A DNA stretch of 64,000 bases from Desulfosudis oleivorans Hxd3. Its GTDB lineage: Bacteria > Desulfobacterota > Desulfobacteria > Desulfobacterales > Desulfosudaceae. The position numbers and the translations under genes were made by a program. The first letter of the stretch is position 1; each line of letters begins with the position of its first letter. Of the stretch, positions 1 through 7,962 are shown in pieces. Location of the stretch: positions 62,001 to 126,000 of the forward strand of contig NC_009943.1 in the NCBI RefSeq assembly GCF_000018405.1, written 5' to 3'. The notes under the pieces are model-generated. The model ran no database searches. It saw only the letters and a list, made by a program, of their open reading frames with translations, and was not told the origin of the DNA.

Positions 1-369
1 GGCTGTAATAGGATTGTTGTGCATGTGGGTGAGAATGGAAATCAGAAAGGCCGCGGTTTTGCCGGTGCCGGTCTGTGCCCGGCCAAAGGCGTCCCTTCCG
101 GCCAGGGTGCTGGGCAGGATCTCCGCCTGAATGGGCGTACAGTAGGTAAAGCCCAGATCGTAGATGGCGTGCATCAGGGCATCGGGCAGGTCCATGTCGT
201 GAAAGCGGGTCCGGTTTTTGTCCGGGGGCACGTCAAACTGTGAACTCTCCCACGGTTCGGCATCCTTGACAGCAGGCGTCGGCGTGTCCGGCGTCTCCGG
301 CTTATCGGCCCGGCTGCGCCGCCTTCGGGAAGCTCTTTTTTTTGTCTGTGTGTTCGGATCGGTTTGCAT
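1..369 (-). CDS. DEAD-box RNA helicase, N-terminal part (runs off window start)
   Basis: Only the first 123 codons are present; the rest lies before base 1. The ATG at 369 follows an AGGAGAAA-like ribosome site. Residues 10-20 are a basic Lys/Arg stretch, followed by an acidic, proline-rich linker. The Q motif (Phe56 with Gln81 in TPIQ) and the Walker A motif AQTGTGKT (98-105) identify an ATP-dependent RNA helicase of the RhlB/RhlE type that unwinds structured RNA in decay or ribosome assembly. The DEAD box and motifs III-VI are not in the window, so the subfamily cannot be fixed. The basic N-terminal tail probably adds RNA affinity (inference). Confidence 0.9.
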   Translation of the reverse strand, partial: MQTDPNTQTKKRASRRRRSRADKPETPDTPTPAVKDAEPWESSQFDVPPDKNRTRFHDMDLPDALMHAIYDLGFTYCTPIQAEILPSTLAGRDAFGRAQTGTGKTAAFLISILTHMHNNPITA

Positions 370-535
370 TTGGTGTTTTTTGTTTCTCCTGTTTATTTAA
401 TTTTTTTGAGTGTAACATAAAATGGTTGACGGAATCGCCCCTTATTTTTGGTTTGCCGGGCCTTCCGTTCTTTTCTGCTTCAGGCCCGGTTGGCGGCCTG
501 AATGAAACCGTCCGGGTACAACACAAGGAGGTGTC
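370..535. other. Divergent intergenic region, helicase/mtfA
   Basis: This 166-bp gap separates the minus-strand helicase from plus-strand mtfA. It contains a GTAACATAAAATG stretch near 414-426 that resembles one arm of the palindrome at 59249-59271. I see no convincing paired -35/-10 boxes. Confidence 0.4.
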
Positions 536-1330
536 GTGTTTCACTGGTTTTCCACACGTCGCCGCAAAAAACTCACGGCCGTTGCCTTTCCCCGGGCATG
601 GGAGGCCATTGTTCAACGCAACGTGGCCCACTTCTGCATGCTCACGCCTGACGAGCAGGCCCGGCTGCGGTCCCTGATCCAGGTCTTTGTTGCCGAAAAG
701 CAATGGGAAGGGGCCGGGGGCCTGGTGCTGACAGATGAAATCCGGATATCCATATCGGCCCAGGCCTGCCTGCTGCTGCTGGGCCTGCCCCACAACTACT
801 ACCGGAACGTGGCCACCATCATCGTTTATCCCTCCACAGTGGTGGCGCCGCCCCGGCGGCCCGGTTTTTTTGAAGTCCCGATGGCGCCGGTGGAGCCGGG
901 CCAGGCGATTCTGGGCCAGGCCTTTCACCAGGGGCCGGTCATCATCATCTGGGACGCGGCCCTGCAAGGGGGCCGCCAGCCGGAGCTGGGGTACAATGTC
1001 GTCTACCATGAGTTTGCCCACAAGCTGGACATGCTGGACGGTGCGGCCGACGGAACCCCGCCGCTGGCCGACCGGGCCGAGTATCGGGACTGGGTGGAGA
1101 CCTGTTCCGCGGAATATCTCCGGCTTCGGCGCGACGCCGCGCAGGGAAAACCGTCGTTTCTCAATGCCTATGGCGCGACCAACGAAGCCGAATTTTTTGC
1201 CGTGGCCACCGAGCAGTTCTTTGACCGGCCCCGGGAGATGGCCGCGCAGGCCCCCGACCTTTACCGGGTGCTCAAGGCCTATTACCGCCAGGACCCGGTG
1301 TCGCGGCTGGGCAAAAACACCTGCACATAG
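536..1330 (+). CDS. mtfA: MtfA-like zinc metallopeptidase
   Basis: The 264-residue protein carries the HEFAHKLDMLDG motif (His158, Glu159, His162), the gluzincin-type zinc site of the MtfA/DUF980 family. In Escherichia coli MtfA is a cytosolic peptidase that binds the repressor Mlc and so affects glucose PTS expression; no PTS gene is visible here, so the target is unknown. Length is typical for the family. The GTG start at 536 follows AAGGAGGT with only three bases between, which is tight; no better in-frame start is evident. There is no signal peptide. It appears to be a single-gene unit divergent from the helicase. Confidence 0.88.
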   Translation: MFHWFSTRRRKKLTAVAFPRAWEAIVQRNVAHFCMLTPDEQARLRSLIQVFVAEKQWEGAGGLVLTDEIRISISAQACLLLLGLPHNYYRNVATIIVYPSTVVAPPRRPGFFEVPMAPVEPGQAILGQAFHQGPVIIIWDAALQGGRQPELGYNVVYHEFAHKLDMLDGAADGTPPLADRAEYRDWVETCSAEYLRLRRDAAQGKPSFLNAYGATNEAEFFAVATEQFFDRPREMAAQAPDLYRVLKAYYRQDPVSRLGKNTCT

Positions 1331-1375
1331 CCGCCACAAAAGCACATAAAAAAACAAAAGGCACTTCTTTTAATG

Positions 1376-1404
1376 TTGACACGTATTGAATGTGCTGATA
1401 CGCT
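1376..1404 (+). promoter_or_regulatory. Candidate sigma-70 promoter of the RHH gene
   Basis: TTGACA (1376-1381), a 17-bp spacer and TACGCT (1399-1404) lie just upstream of the ribbon-helix-helix gene. The -35 box is perfect and the -10 box is weak. Confidence 0.5.
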
Positions 1405-1417
1405 GTTGTCGAACAAC
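1405..1417. promoter_or_regulatory. Short palindrome at the promoter, candidate operator
   Basis: GTTGT-CGA-ACAAC is a perfect 5-bp-arm inverted repeat directly after the -10 box and before the ribosome site. Its position would suit autoregulation by the RHH protein encoded next, which is inference only. Confidence 0.3.
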
Positions 1418-1435
1418 CCAAAAAGGAGGTGCCAT

Positions 1436-1921
1436 ATGGCTCGAAAAGTTACCATCAGTGTGCCTGAGGATCTGTATGAAAAGATGTCCAAATGGCGGGA
1501 TTCGTTTAATTTTTCAAACGTTTTCCAGAAAGCCATCTCCACGCTGATCCAGAAAAAAGAGGATTTTCAGTCCCGGATTCAGCAGGAGCTGGACCAGTCG
1601 GCCGTCATTGAGCGGCTCCGCCAGGAAAAATCCCAGTCGGAAAACAACTATTATGATGTGGGCCGCAAGGATGGTCTGAAATGGGCCAAAAATGCCCATT
1701 ACGATGATCTTCAGTATGCCCTGCGCTGGGTGCCGGACGAAAAGCCGACCCAGGACCGGGTTCTGGGCGACTATTTTGCCGGTGTCATTGCCGGGGACGA
1801 CATCATGGACTATGCCGTGGGCAGCGACCCGGTGTGCGTCAACGAGTTTGTAAAGACCTATATCGACGGCTGGAAAGAAGGGATCAGCGATTTCTGGCAC
1901 GAAATTCGGGACAAACTGTAG
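1436..1921 (+). CDS. Ribbon-helix-helix (CopG/MetJ-like) N-terminal protein
   Basis: The ATG at 1436 follows AAAAGGAGGTGCCAT, a very strong ribosome site, giving 161 residues. Residues 3-40 (KVTISVPEDLYEKM, then helices) fit the RHH fold, in which a beta strand pairs in a dimer to contact DNA. The rest is charged and helix-forming, with a Gln/Glu-rich segment around 45-75 and no recognised effector domain. No toxin gene is adjacent, so an antitoxin role is not supported. It may be a transcription regulator or a protein that has reused the RHH fold for dimerisation. The promoter and palindrome just upstream suggest self-control. Confidence 0.6.
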   Translation: MARKVTISVPEDLYEKMSKWRDSFNFSNVFQKAISTLIQKKEDFQSRIQQELDQSAVIERLRQEKSQSENNYYDVGRKDGLKWAKNAHYDDLQYALRWVPDEKPTQDRVLGDYFAGVIAGDDIMDYAVGSDPVCVNEFVKTYIDGWKEGISDFWHEIRDKL

Positions 1922-2045
1922 TTTTCGAACACTGCTTTTCTGGGTCTTCTCTGAGTTAGTACGAGTGCAGGGTTCCAGGATTCAAGGGGTCGAGGAGTCA
2001 AGGGGTTGGCCCCTTCAAAATCATCGAATCCACTAAAAAACAGGG

Positions 2046-3218
2046 TTACCGCCGCACAGCGGAAGATGAACCATTACAATACACCCTCGGCACCCGGCCG
2101 GTGATGGAGGTGACCACCTCGTAGCTGATGGTGTTCAAGGCGTCGGCAATCTCGTCCGCGCCGATAAAAGCCCCGTTCTGGGAGCCGAAGATCACCACCT
2201 CGTCCCCCACCGCCACATCCGGCACCCCGCCCACATCCAGCATGGTCAGGTCCATGCAGATCCGGCCCACCAAAGGCACCCGGCAGCCACGGACCAGCAT
2301 AAAACCACGGGAGGAGAGCAGCCGGTTTAATCCGTCGGCATACCCCACCGACACCACGGCCAGGACGGTCGGTTTGGGTGTTGTGTAGGTGGCGCCGTAA
2401 CTGACCGTGAACCCGGCCGGCACCTTTTTTACCTGGGCGACGCGGGTTTTAAAGGCCATGGCCGGTTTAAGGGCAACCTTTTGCCGGTCCACTTCAGCGG
2501 ACGGGTAAAGCCCGTAAATGGCGATACCGGCCCGCACCATGTCCAGATGGGTTTCCGGCATGTCGATCAGGGCCGCGCTGTTGGCCGCGTGCCGAACCGC
2601 CACCGGCCGGCCGGCGGCTTCCAGTTCCTGTATCAGCGTGGAAAACCGCTTAAACTGGGCATTGGCGTGGGTCTTGTCCGCGCTGTCCGCGCAGGCAAAA
2701 TGGGTAAACACCCCTTCTGCAGCCAGGCCGGGCAGGTCCAGAACCGCCAGGGCCTCCTTAACCGCTGCTTCCTGGGGCGCGGTCCGTCCCGGCACCACCG
2801 TGTTAATCCCCAGCCGTCCCATGCCGGTATCCACCTTGAGATGAACGGAAACCGTTGCCCCGATTGCCGTTGCGGCCCGGGACAGGGCCTGGGCCTCGGC
2901 CAGGGCGCACACGGTCTGAATCAGGTTCTGGTCCACCATTTCCCGGCACCGGTGGGCCGGCGTATGGCCCAACACCAGGATGGGCGCCGTGATGCCGTGG
3001 TTTCGCAGGTCCAGGGCTTCGTCAATCCGGGACACGCCCAGGGCCGAGGCACCGCTTTCAAGGGCCACGGAAGCCACTTCGCACATGCCGTGGCCGTAGC
3101 CGTCGGCCTTGACCGCGGCCATCAGCCGGCACGCCGGCCGGGTCAACGCCTTTAACGCGGCAACATTGTGGGCAACAGCGTCAAGGTCGATTTCAGCCCA
3201 TGCGGAAAAATCGTTCAC
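2046..3218 (-). CDS. alr: Alanine racemase
   Basis: This PLP enzyme interconverts L- and D-alanine for peptidoglycan. The GTG at 3218 is chosen because a GGAGGAG ribosome site precedes it and it overlaps the stop of the pseudouridine synthase gene as GTGA, giving 390 residues, close to the family norm. Lys37 in the AVKADGYGHG motif is the expected PLP lysine; the VSYGATY segment carries the second catalytic tyrosine, and a VGRICMD motif follows. It is the last gene of a coupled argJ-rluB-alr set, so it is probably co-translated with the upstream gene. Confidence 0.95.
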   Translation of the reverse strand: MNDFSAWAEIDLDAVAHNVAALKALTRPACRLMAAVKADGYGHGMCEVASVALESGASALGVSRIDEALDLRNHGITAPILVLGHTPAHRCREMVDQNLIQTVCALAEAQALSRAATAIGATVSVHLKVDTGMGRLGINTVVPGRTAPQEAAVKEALAVLDLPGLAAEGVFTHFACADSADKTHANAQFKRFSTLIQELEAAGRPVAVRHAANSAALIDMPETHLDMVRAGIAIYGLYPSAEVDRQKVALKPAMAFKTRVAQVKKVPAGFTVSYGATYTTPKPTVLAVVSVGYADGLNRLLSSRGFMLVRGCRVPLVGRICMDLTMLDVGGVPDVAVGDEVVIFGSQNGAFIGADEIADALNTISYEVVTSITGRVPRVYCNGSSSAVRR

Positions 3219-3940
3219 GTCTCCTCCTGGTGCAGCAGTGCTTTTTTCTCTTCTTCCGTCAAATAGCGCCACCGGCCCTCGGCCAGGTCCCCGAGGTGAA
3301 TGTGGGCAATACGAATCCGGCGCAGCAGCACCACCCGGTTGCCCAGCATCTCGGCCATGCGCCGGATCTGCCGGTTGCGTCCCTCCTGCAGGATAATTAA
3401 AAACCGCCGGTCTGACAGCCGCTTTACTTTTGCGGGCCGGGTCTTTCTTCCGGTGATCACCATGCCCCTTCGCATGGCGTCCAGGTCGGCGTCGCTCACC
3501 GGCCGGTCACAGGCCACGTCATACTCCTTTTCGTGATCAAAGGAGGGGTGGCTCAACCGCTGGTGCAGGCCGCCGTCACTGGTCATCAAAAGCAGCCCGC
3601 AGGATGGCTTGTCCAGCCGGCCCACCGGAAAGACCCGCTGATCAACGGCCACCAGCTCCATCACGGTTGTCTCCTGCTTCTGCAAACAGCTGGTCACGTA
3701 CCCCGGCGGCTTGTTTAAAGCGATATAGACATGGCTTTCGGCCAGGGTGACCCGGTGGCCGTCAAACATCACGTCATCGGATTCCGGGTCCACCTTTGTG
3801 CCCAGTTCCGTGACCACCTGCCCGTTGACCGCAACACGGCCTTCGGCAATGTAAACCTCGGCCCGGCGCCGGGAACAGACGCCGGCGCCGGAAAGAAATT
3901 TCTGCAGGCGTATTTGGCCTCTGGTCGGGATGGTGGTCAT
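3215..3940 (-). CDS. rluB: RsuA/RluB/E/F-family rRNA pseudouridine synthase
   Basis: The protein has 241 residues: an S4 RNA-binding domain at about 10-55 (IRLQKFLSGAGVCSRRRAE), then the catalytic domain with GRLD at 107-110, where Asp110 is the expected nucleophile, followed by GLLLMTSDG. The family isomerises specific uridines in 16S or 23S rRNA. RluB is the likeliest assignment, but RsuA, RluE and RluF share these motifs. Its start overlaps the argJ stop as ATGA and its stop overlaps the alr start as GTGA, so all three are probably one transcript. Confidence 0.85.
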   Translation of the reverse strand: MTTIPTRGQIRLQKFLSGAGVCSRRRAEVYIAEGRVAVNGQVVTELGTKVDPESDDVMFDGHRVTLAESHVYIALNKPPGYVTSCLQKQETTVMELVAVDQRVFPVGRLDKPSCGLLLMTSDGGLHQRLSHPSFDHEKEYDVACDRPVSDADLDAMRRGMVITGRKTRPAKVKRLSDRRFLIILQEGRNRQIRRMAEMLGNRVVLLRRIRIAHIHLGDLAEGRWRYLTEEEKKALLHQEET

Positions 3941-5127
3941 GTCCGGTAGTCGGCGTTGATCTTCACATACTCAATAGACAGGTCACAGGTCAGCACCGTT
4001 GCCGCGCCGGTGCCGCCGGTGTTCAGGTCAATGCCCAGGCAGATGGTCGGCTGTTTGAGCACCCCCGACGCCTTGCGTTCGGCTTCGGGGCCGCATCCCA
4101 TGCCGTTTTTCACCATTTGCACATCATCAAAAAAGATATCCACCGCGTCCGGGGACAGGTCCACCCCGGCCCGGCCCGCGGCGGCCATGATCCGGCCCCA
4201 GTTGGCGTCCTGGCCGAAAAAAGCGGTTTTCACAAGGCTGGAATTGGCCACGGTGTCGGCCACGCGCCGGGCATCGGCGTCAGACTTGGCCCCCTTCACC
4301 CGCACCTCCACCAGCTTGGTGGCCCCCTCCCCGTCCGTCACCATCATTCGGGCCAGCTCGGTCAGCACGTCGTCCAGGGCCTGTTGAAATCCCTGCCGGT
4401 CGGCATCCGTTTGCAGGCCCGCGCCGGACGCGCCGCCGGCCATTAAAAACACCGTGTCGTTGGTGCTGGTGTCGCCGTCCACGGTGATGCGGTTAAAGGA
4501 GCGGTCCACAGCAACGGAAAGCATGCCGGAAAGAGCGTCGGTATCAGCCTGAAGGTCGGTGCAGACAAAGCAGAGCATGGTGGCCATGTCCGGCCGGATC
4601 ATGCCGGCTCCCTTGGCCGTGGCGCAGACCGTGACGGTTGTTCCGTTTTCCAGGCGAACGTTTCGCAGGGCACTTTTGGCAAACCGGTCTGTGGTTAAAA
4701 TGCTTTCGGAAAAGTCGGGCAGCCCGTCCGGACGTAACGCCTTTACCAGGCCGGGCACGGCGCCGGTGATGGTTTCCGTGGGCATGGGCGCCCCGATAAC
4801 GCCGGTGGAGGCCACCAGCACCAGGGCCTCATCAATGCCCAGGGCCTCGGCCACGGCCTTTGTCATGGCAAGGGCGGCGGCCATCCCCGCATCCCCGGTG
4901 CAGCAGTTGGCATTGCCGCTGTTGGCCACAATGGCCCGGCACCGGCCCGATGCCACCCGCTCCATGTCCAGCAGCACGGGCGCAGCCTTGACCCTGTTCG
5001 CGGTAAACACCGCGGCCACGGCGGCCGGCGTGTCAGACACCAGCAGGCCCAGGTCTTTTTTCTTCAAGTTTTTGATGCCCGCGCACACACCGGCCCATTG
5101 AAAACCGGGGCACTCCATGGGTTCCAT
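3937..5127 (-). CDS. argJ: Bifunctional ornithine acetyltransferase / N-acetylglutamate synthase
   Basis: ArgJ transfers acetyl from N-acetylornithine to glutamate in the cyclic arginine pathway. The 396-residue precursor contains KGAGMIRPDMATMLCF; cleavage before Thr183 would give the alpha and beta chains with Thr183 as nucleophile. The substrate-site segments STGVIG and DGDTSTNDT are also present. The ATG at 5127 follows GGAGGTGAAAC. It begins the coupled argJ-rluB-alr set; the 122-bp gap behind it separates it from the corrinoid trio. Whether it also makes N-acetylglutamate from acetyl-CoA cannot be told from sequence. Confidence 0.95.
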   Translation of the reverse strand: MEPMECPGFQWAGVCAGIKNLKKKDLGLLVSDTPAAVAAVFTANRVKAAPVLLDMERVASGRCRAIVANSGNANCCTGDAGMAAALAMTKAVAEALGIDEALVLVASTGVIGAPMPTETITGAVPGLVKALRPDGLPDFSESILTTDRFAKSALRNVRLENGTTVTVCATAKGAGMIRPDMATMLCFVCTDLQADTDALSGMLSVAVDRSFNRITVDGDTSTNDTVFLMAGGASGAGLQTDADRQGFQQALDDVLTELARMMVTDGEGATKLVEVRVKGAKSDADARRVADTVANSSLVKTAFFGQDANWGRIMAAAGRAGVDLSPDAVDIFFDDVQMVKNGMGCGPEAERKASGVLKQPTICLGIDLNTGGTGAATVLTCDLSIEYVKINADYRT

Positions 5128-5249
5128 GTTTCACCTCCACAAAACCGTCAACAATCAGACAGACGGCAGACATGCCAGTCGCCGTCAATGGATAATCCCT
5201 ATTATCATATCCCGCAGTTCCCCGTCTACCGGCTTGATCTTTTTTTGTG

Positions 5250-5978
5250 TCAGGCGACCCGCCGATACGCACAGTTCGCCTGGTTGCAGACCGGGCAGGG
5301 GCAGGACAGGGGAAGGGACCGGGCCATGATCACGGCGCCGGTGATGGACTTGGAGGGCACCATGGCGCCGGAGGCCAGTACCTTTACGCCAATGGCGGCT
5401 GGCGCCAGAAAATCACCCAGGGCCTGCTGTCCCTGGGCCAGGGGCCAGTCGCAGTAGCCCGGGCTGAAACGGCGGGAACAGACCCTGTTCCGGGTCGCGC
5501 ACCAGGCGCGAATCCTTTGCTCCACGCGGTCGGCGGCCTGCTCGACCATCTCCGAGCCCAGGGCGTCCAGCACATAGGCATCAAAAAGCGCGGCCTTTTC
5601 TTTTACCCGGTCAAAGTCCCGGCCAAGGGTCAGAATAAAACCATACAGCGCTTGGGGTTCCTGTGCCTGCCGCACCACGTGAGACCACCGGGGGCTTTGA
5701 ACACACACCGGACCGGCAACAACTTCTTTGCCGCTCCATCGGTCGATGGTTACCGGTTTTCCCTGGCCGGCCAGGGCAACCGCTTCGATGCCCTGAGCGA
5801 TTACCGTTTTGATGCGGCCGGCTTTTTCGCCGACAGGAAGCGTGTCCGGCCCGTAACCGATGCGACGCGCCACCAGCTCCAAACAGTTTTCAGCACACAG
5901 GTCCAGGCCCAGGGCTTCCGGGTCAAAACCTGTAAAACAGAAGCCGGCGTCAAAGGTCGCATCATCAAAAAGGGTCAT
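5250..5978 (-). CDS. Stand-alone B12-dependent methionine synthase activation-domain protein
   Basis: The 242-residue protein matches the activation domain that in MetH binds S-adenosylmethionine and re-methylates oxidised cobalamin; RFSPGYCDWPL (170-180) is the family SAM-site signature. It ends with a cysteine cluster (Cys226, 228, 231, 236: CPCPVCNQANCAYRR) that MetH lacks and that could bind a metal or Fe-S centre (inference). It lies 6 bp after the corrinoid-protein gene and is probably coupled to it. The likely role is reductive reactivation of the adjacent corrinoid protein, as a separate chain rather than a MetH domain. Confidence 0.8.
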   Translation of the reverse strand: MTLFDDATFDAGFCFTGFDPEALGLDLCAENCLELVARRIGYGPDTLPVGEKAGRIKTVIAQGIEAVALAGQGKPVTIDRWSGKEVVAGPVCVQSPRWSHVVRQAQEPQALYGFILTLGRDFDRVKEKAALFDAYVLDALGSEMVEQAADRVEQRIRAWCATRNRVCSRRFSPGYCDWPLAQGQQALGDFLAPAAIGVKVLASGAMVPSKSITGAVIMARSLPLSCPCPVCNQANCAYRRVA

Positions 5979-5984
5979 GGAGAC

Positions 5985-6638
5985 TTATGTCAACTGTTTT
6001 GCCGAGCCAGTGGTCAGCACCCGCCGGGTTTCGTCGGGAATGGTGATCACGTTTTCCGCGTACCCGTCGGCCCCCATGTGACGGGCCAGTTCCGGGTCAA
6101 AGGGGGCGCCGCCCACCAGGATCAGGGTGTCGGGATAGGCCCGCTTCACCTGCTCGATCAGGCGGTTCATGTTTTCCAGGGTAGTGGACATCATGGAGGA
6201 CAGGGCGACAATGTCGGGCCGCTCCGCCTCAATGGCTTCCAGAAAGGTTTCGTTGGGGACGTTCTTGCCCAGGTCGGTGACATGGAACCCGCACGCCTCA
6301 AGCACGGCAGCCACGATGTTCTTGCCCATGTCGTGCACGTCTCCTTCCACCACGCCGATGACAATCTTCGGGGCCTTGCGGTCCCCGGCTTCGGGAAACC
6401 GGTCTTTTAAAAAGGCGGTGCCCGTGCGGTAGGCATCGATGGCCAGCAGAAAATCGGGCAGGGCAAAAGACCCCTGCTTGAAATTTCTCCTGGCCTGTTC
6501 AATTCCCCGGTTGAGGGCGTCAAGCAGGGTATCGGCGGTGTTCTGCTCCTGAAGGGCCGGCAGCAGGGACAGCAAGGCGTCCGTGTCGCTGGCACAGACC
6601 GATGTTTCAACAAGGTCAAGCGTGGCGGAATCGTTCAT
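5985..6638 (-). CDS. Corrinoid (B12-binding) methyltransferase protein
   Basis: The 217 residues comprise a helical cap domain (about 15-85) and a Rossmann-like B12 domain. The motif GDVHDMGKNIV contains DxHxxG at 100-105, with His102 as the cobalt ligand, and GG near the C-terminus (LILVGGAPFD) closes the cobalamin site. This is the MtaC/MtbC/MtmC and MetH-middle-domain family, which carries a methyl group on cobalt. The start at 6638 follows GGGAGAAAATAGCG; longer in-frame starts would run into the upstream gene. It sits between the UroD-like methyltransferase and the activation-domain gene, with gaps of 2 and 6 bp. Confidence 0.88.
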   Translation of the reverse strand: MNDSATLDLVETSVCASDTDALLSLLPALQEQNTADTLLDALNRGIEQARRNFKQGSFALPDFLLAIDAYRTGTAFLKDRFPEAGDRKAPKIVIGVVEGDVHDMGKNIVAAVLEACGFHVTDLGKNVPNETFLEAIEAERPDIVALSSMMSTTLENMNRLIEQVKRAYPDTLILVGGAPFDPELARHMGADGYAENVITIPDETRRVLTTGSAKQLT

Positions 6639-6640
6639 CG

Positions 6641-7801
6641 CTATTTTCTCCCATGGGTTTTGGCCGCGTGAATCAGGGCAAAGGCATTGACCAGGCTGAT
6701 GTTGGGCGGATACTCGCATCCCGGTGACAGGATATAACCCCCGCCAGGCGCCAGGTCGTCGATGTGGCGCCTGCACTCGTCGATCACTTCCTGGGGCGAT
6801 CCGTGGACCAGCAGCGGGGTGGGCACATGGCCCATCAGGGTGATGCGGTCACCGTACTTTTCTTTCATCTCCCTGCGGGAGGCGCAGTCATCGGGAAGCT
6901 CGGAAAAATTGATCAGGGCCGGGTCCATGGAGCGGATCTGGGCGTCAAAATAGGGGGCGTCACCGCAGTTGTGAATGGCCACGATCCTGCCGGTGGACTT
7001 GATGGCCCGGCTGATCTCTCCGGCAAAGGGGCCTTCGATCTCTTCCCACAGGTCTTTGGGCAGGCCGCTTCTTGAGGCAAACAGGGTGTCAATGGCAATG
7101 GCCGGCACCCCGGCCTCACACTGGGCCAGCACAAACTCGACCAACACTTCGGTGATGGTGTCGCAGGCGGCCATCACCTCTTTTGGATAGAGGCGGCACT
7201 CCTTGAACAGGTTTTCCGCGCCCCGCATCATGGCCAGAATGCCTAAGGGGCCGAACACAAACCCGGATACAATGGCCCGCAGGCCCACCTCTTCCACCAC
7301 GATACGGCAGAGTTTTACAAACTCCTGCATCCGTTTTGCCTCGGAAAACCGAATGGACTTAAGTGCCCGGTACTGGTCGTGGTGGGTGATCACAGGGTTC
7401 TTGTAGTCCGGCATGGGCGTGGAGTTGAGTGGGTAGATAATGGCCTGGCCGAAGTCGGCGGCCTCAACGGAGAGGTCCAGCAGCAGCACAACGGCGTCGC
7501 CGCCCACAAAATTGTACCCGTCCATAAAAACTTTGGCCGCCTTTTCCCCGTCCAGCGCGTAGTCGGGAAAGGTGATGCCCGATATCTGCCGGGCACCGGC
7601 GCACAAGATGGGTGAAACCGGCACATGGTCCGGCTCCTTGTGGCGAAACGCGGTCAGGGCCCGCTCAATCCCGGTCAGGGTCTGAAACCGGCCCCGAAAA
7701 CTGGAGACCCCGGCCAGGGTGTCCAAAATGGGGTCAGGAATCAGGGCCAGGGGGGGGATTTGCCGTTTTTTCAGATAGTAGCCCACTTGCATCAGGCTCA
7801 T
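6641..7801 (-). CDS. Uroporphyrinogen decarboxylase-family methyltransferase
   Basis: This 386-residue protein resembles the MtaA/MtbA/CmuA branch of the UroD superfamily, TIM-barrel enzymes that move methyl groups between a corrinoid protein and a thiol or other acceptor. It ends with a HxxxxCGD-type zinc segment (IVAIHNCGDAP) and a CEYPPNI stretch typical of the methyltransferase branch, not of haem-pathway HemE. The ATG at 7801 follows AAAGGA; an upstream in-frame GTG at 7816 is less well placed. The gene leads a three-gene transcript with the corrinoid and activation proteins. The methyl donor is unknown; O-demethylation or a methionine-synthase-like role are both possible. Confidence 0.8.
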   Translation of the reverse strand: MSLMQVGYYLKKRQIPPLALIPDPILDTLAGVSSFRGRFQTLTGIERALTAFRHKEPDHVPVSPILCAGARQISGITFPDYALDGEKAAKVFMDGYNFVGGDAVVLLLDLSVEAADFGQAIIYPLNSTPMPDYKNPVITHHDQYRALKSIRFSEAKRMQEFVKLCRIVVEEVGLRAIVSGFVFGPLGILAMMRGAENLFKECRLYPKEVMAACDTITEVLVEFVLAQCEAGVPAIAIDTLFASRSGLPKDLWEEIEGPFAGEISRAIKSTGRIVAIHNCGDAPYFDAQIRSMDPALINFSELPDDCASRREMKEKYGDRITLMGHVPTPLLVHGSPQEVIDECRRHIDDLAPGGGYILSPGCEYPPNISLVNAFALIHAAKTHGRK

Positions 7802-7843
7802 GGCAGGTCCTTTCACGGAAAATTAAAAGTGGTACGTTGCACT

Positions 7844-7870
7844 TTAATATAGTAGAAAGAAATCTGTCAA
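7844..7870 (-). promoter_or_regulatory. Candidate promoter of the corrinoid trio
   Basis: On the minus strand TTGACA (7870-7865) is followed after 15 bp by TATTAA (7849-7844), upstream of the UroD-like gene. The -35 box is perfect; the spacer is short. No cobalamin riboswitch is recognisable in the leader. Confidence 0.35.
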
Positions 7871-7962
7871 GATCAAATCCCCCGGCCCGGCAATGACGGT
7901 TGCAAATCGCCGGGCAGGCGGATAATATTCAAATAAAAAACATCCTTGGTCACGGACACTTT

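Noticed and set aside
536-551. parS-like match GTGTTTCACTGG at the mtfA start
   Set aside because: Only one half-site matches; there is no dyad.
7802-7962. Cobalamin riboswitch before the corrinoid trio
   Set aside because: No recognisable B12-box sequence or long leader.
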